A stretch of 64,000 nt of DNA. Origin: Rhodobacteraceae bacterium LNNU 3342 (GTDB lineage Bacteria; Pseudomonadota; Alphaproteobacteria; Rhodobacterales; Rhodobacteraceae). The stretch spans positions 124,001 through 188,000 of the forward strand of contig VUAW01000001.1 of the NCBI GenBank assembly GCA_008711135.1, given 5' to 3'. Below, one piece after another: positions 19,650 through 28,914 of the stretch (positions within the stretch are counted from its first letter, which is position 1; every line of letters begins with the position of its first letter). Under the pieces are notes generated by a model that did no database searches, was not told the DNA's origin, and saw only the letters and a program-made list of their open reading frames with translations. Made by a program: the position numbers and the translations under genes.

Positions 19650-20579
19650 ATGACCATTCGTTCGGGCCTGATCACCGCAGCAGCGACAGTCGGGTTGGCC
19701 ACTGCCGCCCAGGCAAACTGCGATCTCGTCCGCTTTGCGGATGTGGGCTGGAGTGACATCACGGCTACCACCGCCACCGCGAGCGTCGTTCTCGACGCGC
19801 TGGGTTATGACACACGAACCGTCATCCTGTCGGTTCCGGTGACCTACACCTCACTTGCCAACAAGGACATCGACGTGTTCCTGGGCAACTGGATGCCCAC
19901 GATGGAGGGCGACATTGCGGCCTACCGCGAGGCCGGGACCGTCGATACCGTGCGCACCAACCTCACCGGTGCGAAATACACCTTGGCCACCAACAAGGCA
20001 GGGTCCGAACTGGGCATCGACAGCTTTGATGACCTTGTTGCCCATGCAGAGGCGCTGGACAGCCGCATCTATGCAATCGAACCGGGCAACGACGGCAACC
20101 GCCTGATCCTCGACATGATCGAGGACGACGCCTTTGGGCTCGGCAGCTTCACGATCGTCGAAAGCTCGGAACAGGGGATGCTGGCGCAGGTGGACCGCGC
20201 AACCCGGAGGAACCAGCCGATCGTCTTCCTGGGCTGGGAACCGCACCCGATGAACGCCCGGTTCGACATGACCTACCTGGAAGGTGGCGACGACTACTTC
20301 GGCCCGGATCTGGGCGGCGCCGAGGTGCGGACCAACACCCGCGCCGGCTATGTCGAGGAATGCCCGAACGTGGGCCGTTTCCTCCAGAACCTCGAATTCA
20401 CGCTCCAGATGGAGAACGAGATCATGGGCATGATCCTTGACGAAGGGACCGAGCCCGAAGCCGCCGCCCGCGACTGGCTCTCCCGGAACCCCACGGTCGT
20501 GGAACCCTGGCTGGAAGGCGTGACCACGCGCGACGGCGGCGATGCCCTTCAGGCCATTGAGTCGGCGCTGGCCAGCTGA
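19650..20579 (+). CDS. choX: Choline ABC transporter substrate-binding protein
   Basis: A 309-residue periplasmic binding protein with a signal peptide (ITAAATVGLATAAQA, cleavage near residue 22). It belongs to the OpuAC/ProX fold that binds quaternary amines: RFADVGWSDITATTATASVV, VFLGNWMPTMEGDI, and FLGWEPHPMNARFDMTYLEGGDD contain the aromatic residues that cage the trimethylammonium group. The divergent bet genes point to choline rather than betaine as ligand. Start ATG follows GGGAGAAAG. It is the first gene of choX-choW-choV. Confidence 0.92.
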   Translation: MTIRSGLITAAATVGLATAAQANCDLVRFADVGWSDITATTATASVVLDALGYDTRTVILSVPVTYTSLANKDIDVFLGNWMPTMEGDIAAYREAGTVDTVRTNLTGAKYTLATNKAGSELGIDSFDDLVAHAEALDSRIYAIEPGNDGNRLILDMIEDDAFGLGSFTIVESSEQGMLAQVDRATRRNQPIVFLGWEPHPMNARFDMTYLEGGDDYFGPDLGGAEVRTNTRAGYVEECPNVGRFLQNLEFTLQMENEIMGMILDEGTEPEAAARDWLSRNPTVVEPWLEGVTTRDGGDALQAIESALAS

Positions 20580-20621
20580 ACCCTATGCGCGCCCTCCTTA
20601 TAGATGTTGATCGAGAGGCCC

Positions 20622-21458
20622 ATGAACTGGATCACTGAAACGAAACTCCCCATGGGCCGCACGGCAGCCGATGTCTTTGACTGGCTGCAGATCAACGGCT
20701 CGTGGTTTTTCGACGGCCTCTCGGCGGGGATGGAGTGGCTCATTGCCTCGATCCTGTGGCTGTTGCAGACACCGCATCCGCTGGTGGTCGTGGCGGTGTT
20801 CGTCGCGCTGACCTGGATCATCCAGCGATCTTGGAAACCCTGCGTTATCGTGGCGCTGGGGTTTCTGTTCATCCTCAACCAGGGCTATTGGAAGGCGACA
20901 ACGGAAAGCCTGACGCTTGTGCTGTCAGCCTGCGTCGTCTGCATGGGGCTGGGCGTGCCGATCGGCATCGCCGCGGCGCGTCGTCCGCGGCTTTACGCCT
21001 GGATGCGGCCGGTTCTGGACCTGATGCAGACATTGCCGACCTTCGTCTACCTGATCCCGGCCATCGTCTTCTTCGGCATCGGCATGGTGCCGGGGCTGAT
21101 CGCGACAGTGATCTTCGTTCTGCCGGCCCCGATCCGGCTGACGCACCTGGGCATCTCCTCCACCCCAAAGGCGCTGACCGAGGCCGCAACCGCCTTTGGC
21201 GCGACGCCTTCACAGCGGCTGTGGAAGGTGGAACTGCCCTATGCCCTGCCCCAGATCATGGCGGGGCTGAACCAGACGATCATGCTGTCGCTGTCGATGG
21301 TGGTGATCGCGGCCCTGGTAGGCGCAGACGGACTGGGCGTGCCGGTGGTGCGGGCGCTGAACACGGTAAACACATCCCTGGGGTTCGAGGCCGGATTCGT
21401 GATCGTGGTCGTCGCGGTCCTTCTTGACCGGATGCTGCGGAGGGAGCGGGCGCAATGA
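20622..21458 (+). CDS. choW: Choline ABC transporter permease
   Basis: A 278-residue inner-membrane permease with about six helices and the BPD-type EAA loop (LTEAATAFGATPSQRLWKV). The stretch PIGIAAARRPRLYAWMRPVLDLMQTLPTFVYLIPAIVFFGIG is typical of ProW/OpuAB/ChoW. An ATG at 20604 is in frame; ATG 20622 has GAGAGG ahead of it and is preferred. It overlaps the ATP-binding gene by four bases (ATGA), so the two are coupled. Confidence 0.92.
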   Translation: MNWITETKLPMGRTAADVFDWLQINGSWFFDGLSAGMEWLIASILWLLQTPHPLVVVAVFVALTWIIQRSWKPCVIVALGFLFILNQGYWKATTESLTLVLSACVVCMGLGVPIGIAAARRPRLYAWMRPVLDLMQTLPTFVYLIPAIVFFGIGMVPGLIATVIFVLPAPIRLTHLGISSTPKALTEAATAFGATPSQRLWKVELPYALPQIMAGLNQTIMLSLSMVVIAALVGADGLGVPVVRALNTVNTSLGFEAGFVIVVVAVLLDRMLRRERAQ

Positions 21459-22471
21459 ACGCAGTCGAGTTTGACAACGTCTCGATCGTCTTTGGCGATC
21501 ATCCGCAGGAAGCCCTGCCCCTGATGGACAAGGGAACTTCCCGAGCTGACGTGCATAAGGCCACCGGGCAGGTCCTGGGCGTCCACAACTGCACCCTCTC
21601 GGTCGATCATGGCGAGATCCTCGTGCTCATGGGGCTGTCGGGGTCGGGCAAATCCACGCTTCTGCGCGCGGTCAACGGGCTCAACCCCGTCTGCCGCGGA
21701 GAGGTGCGGGTGAACAACGGCGACAAGATGGTCAGCGTCACCCATGCCGACGCAGCGACGCTGCGTAAGCTGCGGCTGTCGCGGATCGCCATGGTGTTCC
21801 AGCAGTTCGGCCTGCTGCCATGGCGCAGCGTGCGCGAAAACGTGGGACTGGGGCTGGAGCTGGCGGGGCAGAACGCCACCGCCCGCCGCGCCAAGGTCGA
21901 TGAACAGCTGGAGCTTGTAGGCCTCGCCCAATGGGCCGACCGGCGGGTGGGCGAACTGTCCGGCGGGATGCAGCAGCGCGTGGGCCTGGCCCGCGCCTTC
22001 GTGACGGACGCGCCGATCCTCCTGATGGACGAACCGTTTTCAGCCTTGGACCCGCTGATCCGCGCGCGTCTTCAGGATGAGCTCTTGGAACTTCAGCAGC
22101 GGCTCAAACGCACGATCATCTTCGTCAGCCATGACCTCGATGAAGCCTTCAAGCTTGGCAACCGCATCGCCCTGATGGAAGGCGGGCGCATCGTCCAGTG
22201 CGGCACCGCGCGCGAGATCTTCTCCAACCCGGTGTCGGATTACGTGGCGGACTTCGTGAACCACATGAACCCGCTGGGCGTACTGACCGCCCGCGACGCG
22301 CTGGAGCCGGGCATCGCGAATGGCGTCGCGGTCGAGGCAGAGCTTCCGATCCGTGATGCGATGGCGCGGCTGGGCGACCTTCCGGCCCTGACGGTGATGG
22401 ACAAGGGCCAGCCGATCGGGCGCATCACGCGCGAAGGTGTGCTGAACCGTCTGCTGAACCCCCGGGGCTAG
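21455..22471 (+). CDS. choV: Choline ABC transporter ATP-binding protein
   Basis: A 338-residue ABC ATPase energising choline import. Walker A is GLSGSGKST near residue 62, the signature is LSGGMQQRVGLARAF near 168, Walker B is ILLMDEPFSALDPL near 187, and the H-loop is VSHDLDEAF. The C-terminal 80 residues resemble a reduced CBS-like regulatory region of ProV/OpuAA. The start overlaps choW. Its stop codon overlaps the stop of the convergent EamA gene by three bases. Confidence 0.93.
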   Translation: MNAVEFDNVSIVFGDHPQEALPLMDKGTSRADVHKATGQVLGVHNCTLSVDHGEILVLMGLSGSGKSTLLRAVNGLNPVCRGEVRVNNGDKMVSVTHADAATLRKLRLSRIAMVFQQFGLLPWRSVRENVGLGLELAGQNATARRAKVDEQLELVGLAQWADRRVGELSGGMQQRVGLARAFVTDAPILLMDEPFSALDPLIRARLQDELLELQQRLKRTIIFVSHDLDEAFKLGNRIALMEGGRIVQCGTAREIFSNPVSDYVADFVNHMNPLGVLTARDALEPGIANGVAVEAELPIRDAMARLGDLPALTVMDKGQPIGRITREGVLNRLLNPRG

Positions 22472-23352
22472 GCGGGCTCTCGGCGGCGGGCCGTGGCCTC
22501 TCTCCACGTGATGAACAGGACGGAGGCCATTATGATGGCCCCGCCCAGGATCACCCAGCCGTCCATGGGTTCGTTGAATACCAGCGTGCCCAGCAGCGTC
22601 GCCCAAAGCAGTTGCAGGAAGGTCACCGGCTGGGTCACCGTCACCGGGGCCACGGCAAAGGCCCGTGTCATGGCATAGTGGGCGGCGGTTGCCGCCCCTG
22701 CCACCAGGAACATCCAGAACAGCTGCCATCCTGGCACCGGCACCCAGACCGCCCAGGCGAAAGGCGCCAACAGCACCGTCACCGACACCGACAAGAGCGC
22801 GACAACCAGCGCGGCGCCGACATCCGCCGACAGCCGCTTGGCTACAAGATAGGACCCAGCAAGCCCAATGGCCGTGCCCAGCATCGCTACATGCCCTGCC
22901 GAGATTTCCCTGAAGCCCGGCCGCAGGATCACCATCGCCCCCACCAGCGCCACGCCGATCGCCGCCACGCGCCGCAGCGCCAGCCGTTCCCCAAGGAACA
23001 GCGCCGCGCCAAGGGTCACATAGATCGGGTTGAGGTAGTTCATGGCCGTCACCTCGGCCAAGGGGATCTGGGTCATGGCAAAGAACCACAGGATCACGGC
23101 GCCGGTGTGTACAACGCCGCGCAACGCGGTCAGGCTCCAGCCCTGCCTCGACAGACGCAGGCGGAACAGCGGCCCCACCATCGGCAGCAGGAACACAAGG
23201 CCCAGCGCGAACCGCAGAAAGGCCGACTGCGCCGCAGGCACATCGGCCCCCACATGCTTTACCCCCGCCGTCATGCAAATAAAGCACAGGCCTGTCGCAA
23301 GCATCCAGAGGATACCAATGACAGGGCGGTTTGGGGCGGTGGCGGCTGGCAT
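22468..23352 (-). CDS. EamA-family DMT transporter
   Basis: A 294-residue inner-membrane transporter with two EamA repeats and ten expected helices. RFALGLVFLLPMV and VEV-like IPLAEVTAMNYLNPIYVTLGAALFLGERL mark the first repeat, AVAPVTVTQPVTFLQLLWATLLG and VFNEPMDGWVILGGAIIMASV the second. The frame is open to 23568, but residues before MPAATAPNRP do not resemble the family; an ATG at 23373 is also possible. It overlaps choV in convergent orientation and follows the LysE gene on the same strand. Substrate unknown; many relatives export amino acids or metabolites. Confidence 0.85.
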   Translation of the reverse strand: MPAATAPNRPVIGILWMLATGLCFICMTAGVKHVGADVPAAQSAFLRFALGLVFLLPMVGPLFRLRLSRQGWSLTALRGVVHTGAVILWFFAMTQIPLAEVTAMNYLNPIYVTLGAALFLGERLALRRVAAIGVALVGAMVILRPGFREISAGHVAMLGTAIGLAGSYLVAKRLSADVGAALVVALLSVSVTVLLAPFAWAVWVPVPGWQLFWMFLVAGAATAAHYAMTRAFAVAPVTVTQPVTFLQLLWATLLGTLVFNEPMDGWVILGGAIIMASVLFITWREATARRREPA

Positions 23353-23396
23353 GGTTCGGAAACCGAACACCATCACGGTCCAAAGGACAAGCGGCT

Positions 23397-23993
23397 TCAG
23401 CCCCGCGCCAGCCGCGCCGCCAGCCCCCACATCACCACCCCGACGCCAAGGTCGAGCCAACGCCACGAGGCAGGCCGAGCGAAGACCGGCCGCAGCGCCC
23501 GCGCGCCAAAGCCCAGCGTCGTAAAGAACACCATCGAGGCCGTCATGGCCCCCGCGCCAAAGATCCAAGGCGCCCGGTCCTGCGCCGCGATGGACCCCAG
23601 CAGGACCACCGTATCAAGATAGACATGGGGGTTGAGCCAGGTCAGCGCGAGGCAGGTCAGCACCACCGGCAGCAGCCGCTGCGTTGCCCCGGAGGCCGGG
23701 TCCAGCCGTGCCCCGCCCTGCCAGGCAGCCCGGAAGCTGCGGGCGCCATAGGCCAGCAGGAACGCCACCCCGCCCCAAAGCAGCGCCGTGCCCAGCCAGC
23801 CGCCCTGCCCCAGCGTCCCGAAGCCCGCCACGCCCACCGAGATCAGCAGCGCGTCCGACAGGGCGCAGACTAGAACCACCGGCAGGACATGCTCGCCCCG
23901 CAGCCCTTGCCGCAGGACGAACGCGTTCTGCGCCCCAATTGCCGCGATCAGCCCCAGCCCAAGGCCGAAGCCCGGCAGAAACGACGTAAACAT
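23397..23993 (-). CDS. LysE/ArgO-family amino acid exporter
   Basis: A 198-residue membrane protein with six expected helices. The N-terminus FLPGFGLGLGLIAAIGAQNAFVLRQGLRGEH is the ArgO/LysE signature, followed by CALSDALLISVGVAGFG and LTWLNPHVYLDTVVLLGSIA. Known members export arginine or lysine by cation antiport. It is 45 bp upstream of the EamA gene and 8 bp downstream of yebC on the same strand, so the three could be transcribed together. No LysR/ArgP-type regulator gene lies next to it. Confidence 0.88.
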   Translation of the reverse strand: MFTSFLPGFGLGLGLIAAIGAQNAFVLRQGLRGEHVLPVVLVCALSDALLISVGVAGFGTLGQGGWLGTALLWGGVAFLLAYGARSFRAAWQGGARLDPASGATQRLLPVVLTCLALTWLNPHVYLDTVVLLGSIAAQDRAPWIFGAGAMTASMVFFTTLGFGARALRPVFARPASWRWLDLGVGVVMWGLAARLARG

Positions 23994-24001
23994 GCCCGGG
24001 A

Positions 24002-24742
24002 TCAGAGCTGGGCCATCACCTCTTCCGGGACCTCGAAGTTTGCGGTGACGTTCTGCACGTCATCGTCATCTTCCAGCGCGTCGATCAGCTTCAGCAGCTT
24101 CTGCGCACCTTCAAGGTCAAGTTCCGTCGTGGTCTGCGGCTTCCAGACCAGCTTCGAGGATTCGGATTCGCCCAGCGCGGCTTCAAGCGCGCCCGACACC
24201 TCGGCCAGATCCGTGTCGGCGCACCAGATCACATGACCTTCGTCGGTGCTTTCGACATCCTCGGCCCCGGCTTCCAGCGCGGCCATCATGACGGTGTCGG
24301 CATCGCCCACGCTGGCGGGATAGGTGATCTGCCCCTTGCGGTCGAACATGAACGCAACCGAACCGGTTTCGCCAAGGTTGCCGCCGTGCTTGCCAAAGGT
24401 CGACCGCACGTTCGACGCGGTGCGGTTGCGGTTGTCGGTCATCGCCTCGACGATCACCGCTACGCCGCCGGGGCCATAGCCCTCATAGCGGATTTCCTCG
24501 TAGGTATCGGCATCGCCGCCCTGGGACTTCTTGATCGCCCGCTCGATCACGTCCTTGGGGACGGAATTCGACTTGGCCTCTTTCACCGCGAGCCGAAGGC
24601 GCGGGTTCTTTTCGGGATCAGGGTCGCCCATCTTGGCGGCGACGGTGATCTCCTTGGACAGCTTGGAAAACAGCTTGGAACGAAGCGCATCCTGCCGCCC
24701 CTTGCGGTGCTGGATGTTCGCCCATTTTGAATGGCCTGCCAT
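24002..24742 (-). CDS. yebC: YebC/PmpR family transcriptional or translational regulator
   Basis: A 246-residue YebC/PmpR/TACO1-family protein. The N-terminus [19 protein letters not shown] is diagnostic; [31 protein letters not shown] and [18 protein letters not shown] complete the family pattern. Members bind DNA or assist ribosomes at proline stretches. The frame opens upstream at 24808, but ATG 24742 with GGAGAAGG is the start. It is divergent from the SLC13 permease. In many bacteria it sits near ruvC; not here. Confidence 0.96.
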   Translation of the reverse strand: MAGHSKWANIQHRKGRQDALRSKLFSKLSKEITVAAKMGDPDPEKNPRLRLAVKEAKSNSVPKDVIERAIKKSQGGDADTYEEIRYEGYGPGGVAVIVEAMTDNRNRTASNVRSTFGKHGGNLGETGSVAFMFDRKGQITYPASVGDADTVMMAALEAGAEDVESTDEGHVIWCADTDLAEVSGALEAALGESESSKLVWKPQTTTELDLEGAQKLLKLIDALEDDDDVQNVTANFEVPEEVMAQL

Positions 24743-24868
24743 GGACCTTCTCCGATCGGGTTCGTTGGATTGCTGGTGTCTATAATCCGAACAGGGGAAC
24801 TGCCGCAAGCGCCGGACCCATTCAGGCAGTTGCGCGTTCAGGTTGACATTCTCCTCCTTGGATCAGCC

Positions 24869-26644
24869 ATGACATTCGACCAGATCGCGCTTTTCGCCAT
24901 CTTTGGCGTGCTTCTCGTGTTCTTCATCTGGGGTCGCTACCGTTATGACCTTGTGGCCTTCAGTGGCCTTCTGGCGGGTGTTCTGGTAGGCGTCATCCCA
25001 GCCGACAGCGCCTTTACCGGCTTTGGCCACCCGGCCACCGTGATCGTGGCCCTTGTCCTGATCGCGACGGCGGGGCTGACGCAATCCGGCGGGGTGCAGT
25101 TGATCACGCGGCGGTTCATCAACCCTGACCGACATACCAGCGCGCATATCGGCGTTCTGGGCACATTGGGCGCCATCATGTCGGGCTTCATGAACAACAT
25201 CGCGGCGCTTGCCCTGCTGATGCCGGTGGATACCCAGACGGCGCGAAAAGCCAAACGCGCTGCCGGCCGCACGCTGATGCCGCTGGCGTTCGCCACGATC
25301 CTGGGCGGCATGCTGACGCTGATCGGCACGCCTCCCAACATCATTGTGGCCACCTTCCGACAAGAGGCGCTTGGGTCGCCGTTCCGGATGTTCGACTTTG
25401 CTCCGGTGGGCATCCTTGTGGCCGGGGCGGGGCTGATCTTCATCGCGACGATTGGCTGGCGGCTGATCCCGATACGTGGAAGCGGCGCCCAGACGCCCAG
25501 CGCGCTGATCGATGACTATGTAGCCGAACTGGTCGTGCCCGAAAATTCGGACCTCATCGGCCGGCAGGTCCATGAGTTGGAGCCGGAGGCGGAACGCAGC
25601 GACGTGGCGATCCTTACCCTGCGCCGCGAAGACGGCAGCACGCGCTATGGCCCCGTCCGCAACGCCACGCTGGAGGCCGGCGACGTGCTGGTGGTCGAAG
25701 CCTCGCCCGAGGCGCTGAACGAGTTCCGGTCCTCTGTCCGGCTCGACTACCCCAAGAACCGCAGCCGGACCGAGGCGCAGATCACCGGCGAGGGCATGAA
25801 CCTGCTTGAGGTGGTCGTGACCAACGACAGTCGCATCAGCGGCAAGACCGCACAGGCGCTGGGGCTGGGCTGGCGGCACCAGACGATCCTCATGGGCATT
25901 TCGCGCGAGGGGAAGACCATCCGCGACCGGGTGCGGCGCACGGTGATCCTGCCGGGGGACATCCTGCTGCTTCTGGTGCCCGAAGAAACCCAGGGGGATG
26001 TTGTGAACTGGCTGGGGGGCCTGCCACTGGCCAGTGGAACCACCGTCACGAACGAAAGTCGCGTCTGGTGGGGCTTGGGCCTGTTCGCGGCGGCCATCGC
26101 GGCGGTCAGCTTTTCGCTTGTGTCGATGCCGGTGGCGCTGGGCGTCGTCATCGTGGGGTATGTGCTGTGCAAGGTGCTGTCGCTGCAGAACCTGTACACC
26201 TACGTGGACTGGCCGGTGATCGTGCTTCTGGGTTCGATGATCCCACTGGGGCTGGCGCTTGACCAGACGGGGGGCTCGGCACTGATCGCGTCGGGACTGA
26301 TGGCGATGACGGCGGGCTGGCCCGCATGGGTCAGCCTGATGGTGCTGATGGTCGTTACGATGTGCCTGTCGGACGTACTGAACAACAACGCCACGACGAT
26401 CATTGCCGCCCCTGTCGGCATCCGGCTGGCCGAACAGTTGAACGTCAACCCGGACCCGTTCCTGATGGCGGTGGCGGTCGCGGCATCCTGCGCGTTCCTG
26501 ACACCCATCGGTCACCAGAACAACACGGTGATCCTGGGCCCCGGCAGCTACCGCTTTTCCGACTACTGGCGGATGGGCCTGCCGCTGGAGGTCATCGTGC
26601 TGGTGGTGGGGATCCCGGCGATCCTGATGTTCTGGCCGCTCTAA
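24869..26644 (+). CDS. SLC13-family permease with TrkA-C domains
   Basis: A 591-residue inner-membrane permease of the divalent anion:Na+ symporter (DASS/CitT) superfamily. Two membrane halves (about residues 1-205 and 395-591) carry the hairpin motifs GFMNNIAALALLMPV and LIGTPPNIIVATF, and later LNNNATTIIAAPV and LTPIGHQNNTVILG. Between them lie two RCK_C/TrkA-C domains (about 215-290 and 305-385), soluble modules thought to bind a regulatory ligand. ATG 24869 is the first that leaves a normal N-terminus, though its Shine-Dalgarno is weak; TTGACA at 24843 could be a -35. Substrate (sulfate, dicarboxylate or other anion) not predictable. Confidence 0.88.
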   Translation: MTFDQIALFAIFGVLLVFFIWGRYRYDLVAFSGLLAGVLVGVIPADSAFTGFGHPATVIVALVLIATAGLTQSGGVQLITRRFINPDRHTSAHIGVLGTLGAIMSGFMNNIAALALLMPVDTQTARKAKRAAGRTLMPLAFATILGGMLTLIGTPPNIIVATFRQEALGSPFRMFDFAPVGILVAGAGLIFIATIGWRLIPIRGSGAQTPSALIDDYVAELVVPENSDLIGRQVHELEPEAERSDVAILTLRREDGSTRYGPVRNATLEAGDVLVVEASPEALNEFRSSVRLDYPKNRSRTEAQITGEGMNLLEVVVTNDSRISGKTAQALGLGWRHQTILMGISREGKTIRDRVRRTVILPGDILLLLVPEETQGDVVNWLGGLPLASGTTVTNESRVWWGLGLFAAAIAAVSFSLVSMPVALGVVIVGYVLCKVLSLQNLYTYVDWPVIVLLGSMIPLGLALDQTGGSALIASGLMAMTAGWPAWVSLMVLMVVTMCLSDVLNNNATTIIAAPVGIRLAEQLNVNPDPFLMAVAVAASCAFLTPIGHQNNTVILGPGSYRFSDYWRMGLPLEVIVLVVGIPAILMFWPL

Positions 26645-26991
26645 TCCTCGATCGGCGGCGGCACGTCAAAGCGCCAGCTGTGCCCCGTGCCGTCGCGCAG
26701 GATCACCTGCCCCATCCCCGGAAAGAACCCGAGCATCCGCCCTAACGCCGAGCGTATGGGGTTCGGCTCCAGTGCAACCTCATAGGAATATGCGGGTTCG
26801 CAGCCTTCAAGCTGTCCGGCCCAGCCGCTGCCAGTGGCGGTGGCTGCGTGGCGGATGCCGGTGCAGCGCTGCCAATCCGACAGGCGCACCGTCAGGTCCC
26901 CGTTGGGGGCAAATGCGATTTCCGTCGGGCGCGGCGTCACCGTGGTGGCGCAGGCGGCCAGCAGCAGGACAGCAGGCAGAAGATGACGCAT
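26641..26991 (-). CDS. Small lipoprotein of unknown function
   Basis: A 116-residue lipoprotein: signal peptide MRHLLPAVLLLAACATT with lipobox LLAAC (Cys14). The mature region contains IAFAPNGDLTVRLSDWQRC and YSYEVALEPNPIRSALGRMLGFFP, then VILRDGTGHSWRFDVPPPIED, with two cysteines besides the lipid one. No named domain is recognised. It is convergent with the first SLC13 permease (stop codons overlap by three bases) and lies 15 bp downstream of the second SLC13 gene on the same strand, where it may be the last gene of that unit. Confidence 0.65.
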   Translation of the reverse strand: MRHLLPAVLLLAACATTVTPRPTEIAFAPNGDLTVRLSDWQRCTGIRHAATATGSGWAGQLEGCEPAYSYEVALEPNPIRSALGRMLGFFPGMGQVILRDGTGHSWRFDVPPPIED

Positions 26992-27006
26992 CCGAACGCT
27001 CCGCTC

Positions 27007-28779
27007 CTAGTAGTACAAGGATATCACGACCGTCGTCGCCACCGCCATCACGACGTTGAGCGGCAGGCCAATGCGAAGGAAGTCGCTGAAGCGGTAGCCG
27101 CCTGGTCCATAGACCAGCGTATTGGTCTGATATCCGATGGGCGTCGCAAAGCTGGCCGATGCCCCGATCATCACCGTGATCACCAGCACCCGCGGGTCCA
27201 TGCCAAGCGAGGTCGCAAGCCCGATGGCAATCGGCGTCACCACCACTGCGACAGCGTTGTTGGTCACGAGTTCCGTCAGGATCGATGTGAGCGAATAGAT
27301 CGCCAGGATCAGCACAAAGGGCGGCAGGCCAGCAAGCCACGGGGCCACCGTGCTTACGATCAGTTCGACCGCACCGGAATGGTCCAGCCCTGCCCCCACC
27401 GCCAGCATCCCGAAGATCAGCGCCAGCAGCCGTCCGTCGATGAAACCAAAGGCTTCCTCGGCATCGATGCACCGGGTCAGCAGTACGATCGCGACCCCGA
27501 TGAAGGACAGGATGTGGATCGGCGCGATGTTCATCGCCGAAAGCACCACGATCCCCGTCAGCACCGCAAGCACGATCGGCGCATGCGACCGGCGGAAGGC
27601 CTTCTCCGAGGGCTGGCCGATTTCCACCAGCTCCATGTCCTGCGCAAGGCGCTGCACGTCCGATGGCGCGCCTTCCAGCAGCAGCGTGTCCCCCACCCGC
27701 ACGACCAGATCGTCAAGCTGGCGCCCGATGTTCTGGTTCCGGCGATGCACAGCCAGCGGATAGACGCCATAGCGCCGCCGCAACCGCATGGATCCAAGCG
27801 ACCGGCCCACCATGTGGCAGCCGGGGGTAATCAGAACCTCGACCGTCGTGGTTTCCACCGACGACAGCTTGTCCACCAGACGCAGTTCCTTGTTCTGCTG
27901 AAGGCCCAGAACCTCCGACATCGGTGTGCGCAGTACGACCCGGTCGCCCTGCTGCAGCACCACGTCGCCCAGCGCCCGCCGAAGCGAGGCATCGCCGCGC
28001 AGCACGTCAATCACCCGGGCGCCGCCGCGCTTGAAAAGCTCGACTTCCTCCAGCTTGCGGCCGATCAGGGTGCTGTCCTCGGGAACTGCCACCTCGGTGA
28101 AGAATTTCATCCGGCTCCGGTCCGTCAGCATCGCGGTCATGGAATCGCGGTCCGGCAGCAGCTTGGGCCCCAGCAGCGCCAGGTAGGCCAGTCCCACCAG
28201 CGCCAGGATGATCCCGACCGGGGTGATTTCGAAGACGTGGAACGGGTCAAGCCCCTGCGCCCGCGCTACCCCGTCCACCAGCAGGTTGGTCGAGGTGCCC
28301 AGAAGCGTGACCGTCCCGCCAAAGATCGACAGGTAGGACAGCGGGATCATCAGCTTGGAGGGCGACAGCGAAAGCTGCTTGGCCAGTTGCATGAAGATCG
28401 GGATCATCACCACGATGACCGGGGTGTTGTTCACGAAGGCCGACAGCGCCACCACGCCCAGCGCCAGCACGACCAGCGTGGTGGCCGGCCGCGCCTCGAC
28501 GTTGCGCGCGGCAAGCTGGGTGATCCAGTCAAGCGCGCCGGTTCGCACCAATCCGCCAACGACGATGAACAGCGACGCGATCGTCCAAGGAGCGTTGTTG
28601 GAGAAAACCGCAGTCGTTGCGCTGAAGGGAAGGATTCCCAGAAGCAGCATCAGAACGGCGCCGCCAATCGCCACCACTTCAACCGGATAGATCTCGCGCA
28701 TGAACATGACGAACATCCCGATCACGATCGCGAGGGCAAGCAACGCCTCTGTGGTGGCCGAATACTCTAGACCGAACAT
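27007..28779 (-). CDS. Second SLC13-family permease with TrkA-C domains
   Basis: A 590-residue homologue of the permease at 24869. Helix hairpins SAFVNNTPVIVVMIPIFM with LLGTSTNLLVDG, and LVTNNAVAVVVTPIA with FATPIGYQTNTLVYGPGGY, are the SLC13 signatures. Two RCK_C domains lie between (EVAVPEDSTLIGRKLEEV near residue 225 and VEVLITPGCHMVGRSLG near 310). ATG 28779 is preferred over the GTG at 28782. The two paralogues differ clearly in sequence, so they are not a recent duplication. Substrate unknown. Confidence 0.88.
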   Translation of the reverse strand: MFGLEYSATTEALLALAIVIGMFVMFMREIYPVEVVAIGGAVLMLLLGILPFSATTAVFSNNAPWTIASLFIVVGGLVRTGALDWITQLAARNVEARPATTLVVLALGVVALSAFVNNTPVIVVMIPIFMQLAKQLSLSPSKLMIPLSYLSIFGGTVTLLGTSTNLLVDGVARAQGLDPFHVFEITPVGIILALVGLAYLALLGPKLLPDRDSMTAMLTDRSRMKFFTEVAVPEDSTLIGRKLEEVELFKRGGARVIDVLRGDASLRRALGDVVLQQGDRVVLRTPMSEVLGLQQNKELRLVDKLSSVETTTVEVLITPGCHMVGRSLGSMRLRRRYGVYPLAVHRRNQNIGRQLDDLVVRVGDTLLLEGAPSDVQRLAQDMELVEIGQPSEKAFRRSHAPIVLAVLTGIVVLSAMNIAPIHILSFIGVAIVLLTRCIDAEEAFGFIDGRLLALIFGMLAVGAGLDHSGAVELIVSTVAPWLAGLPPFVLILAIYSLTSILTELVTNNAVAVVVTPIAIGLATSLGMDPRVLVITVMIGASASFATPIGYQTNTLVYGPGGYRFSDFLRIGLPLNVVMAVATTVVISLYY

Positions 28780-28914
28780 CACAACTCCTGAACCAATCTG
28801 GGCGAGTTATGCGGAAAGAACCCCGTGGCGCAAGCAACAGTTTTCCGCCAAATCACCGATGATGCAGCACTGCAAGGCCCTTGGGCATACCGGCGGGAAC
28901 TGCCGGCTTGCGCG

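Noticed and set aside
27176-27183. GTGATCAC inside the second SLC13 gene (and another at 40891 inside sdhC)
   Set aside because: Single copies in coding sequence without the TTT/AAA flanks or a 21-bp partner; probably chance.
26848-28770. A 640-codon open frame antisense to the second SLC13 permease
   Set aside because: His/Arg/Gln-rich shadow translation without domain or start signal.
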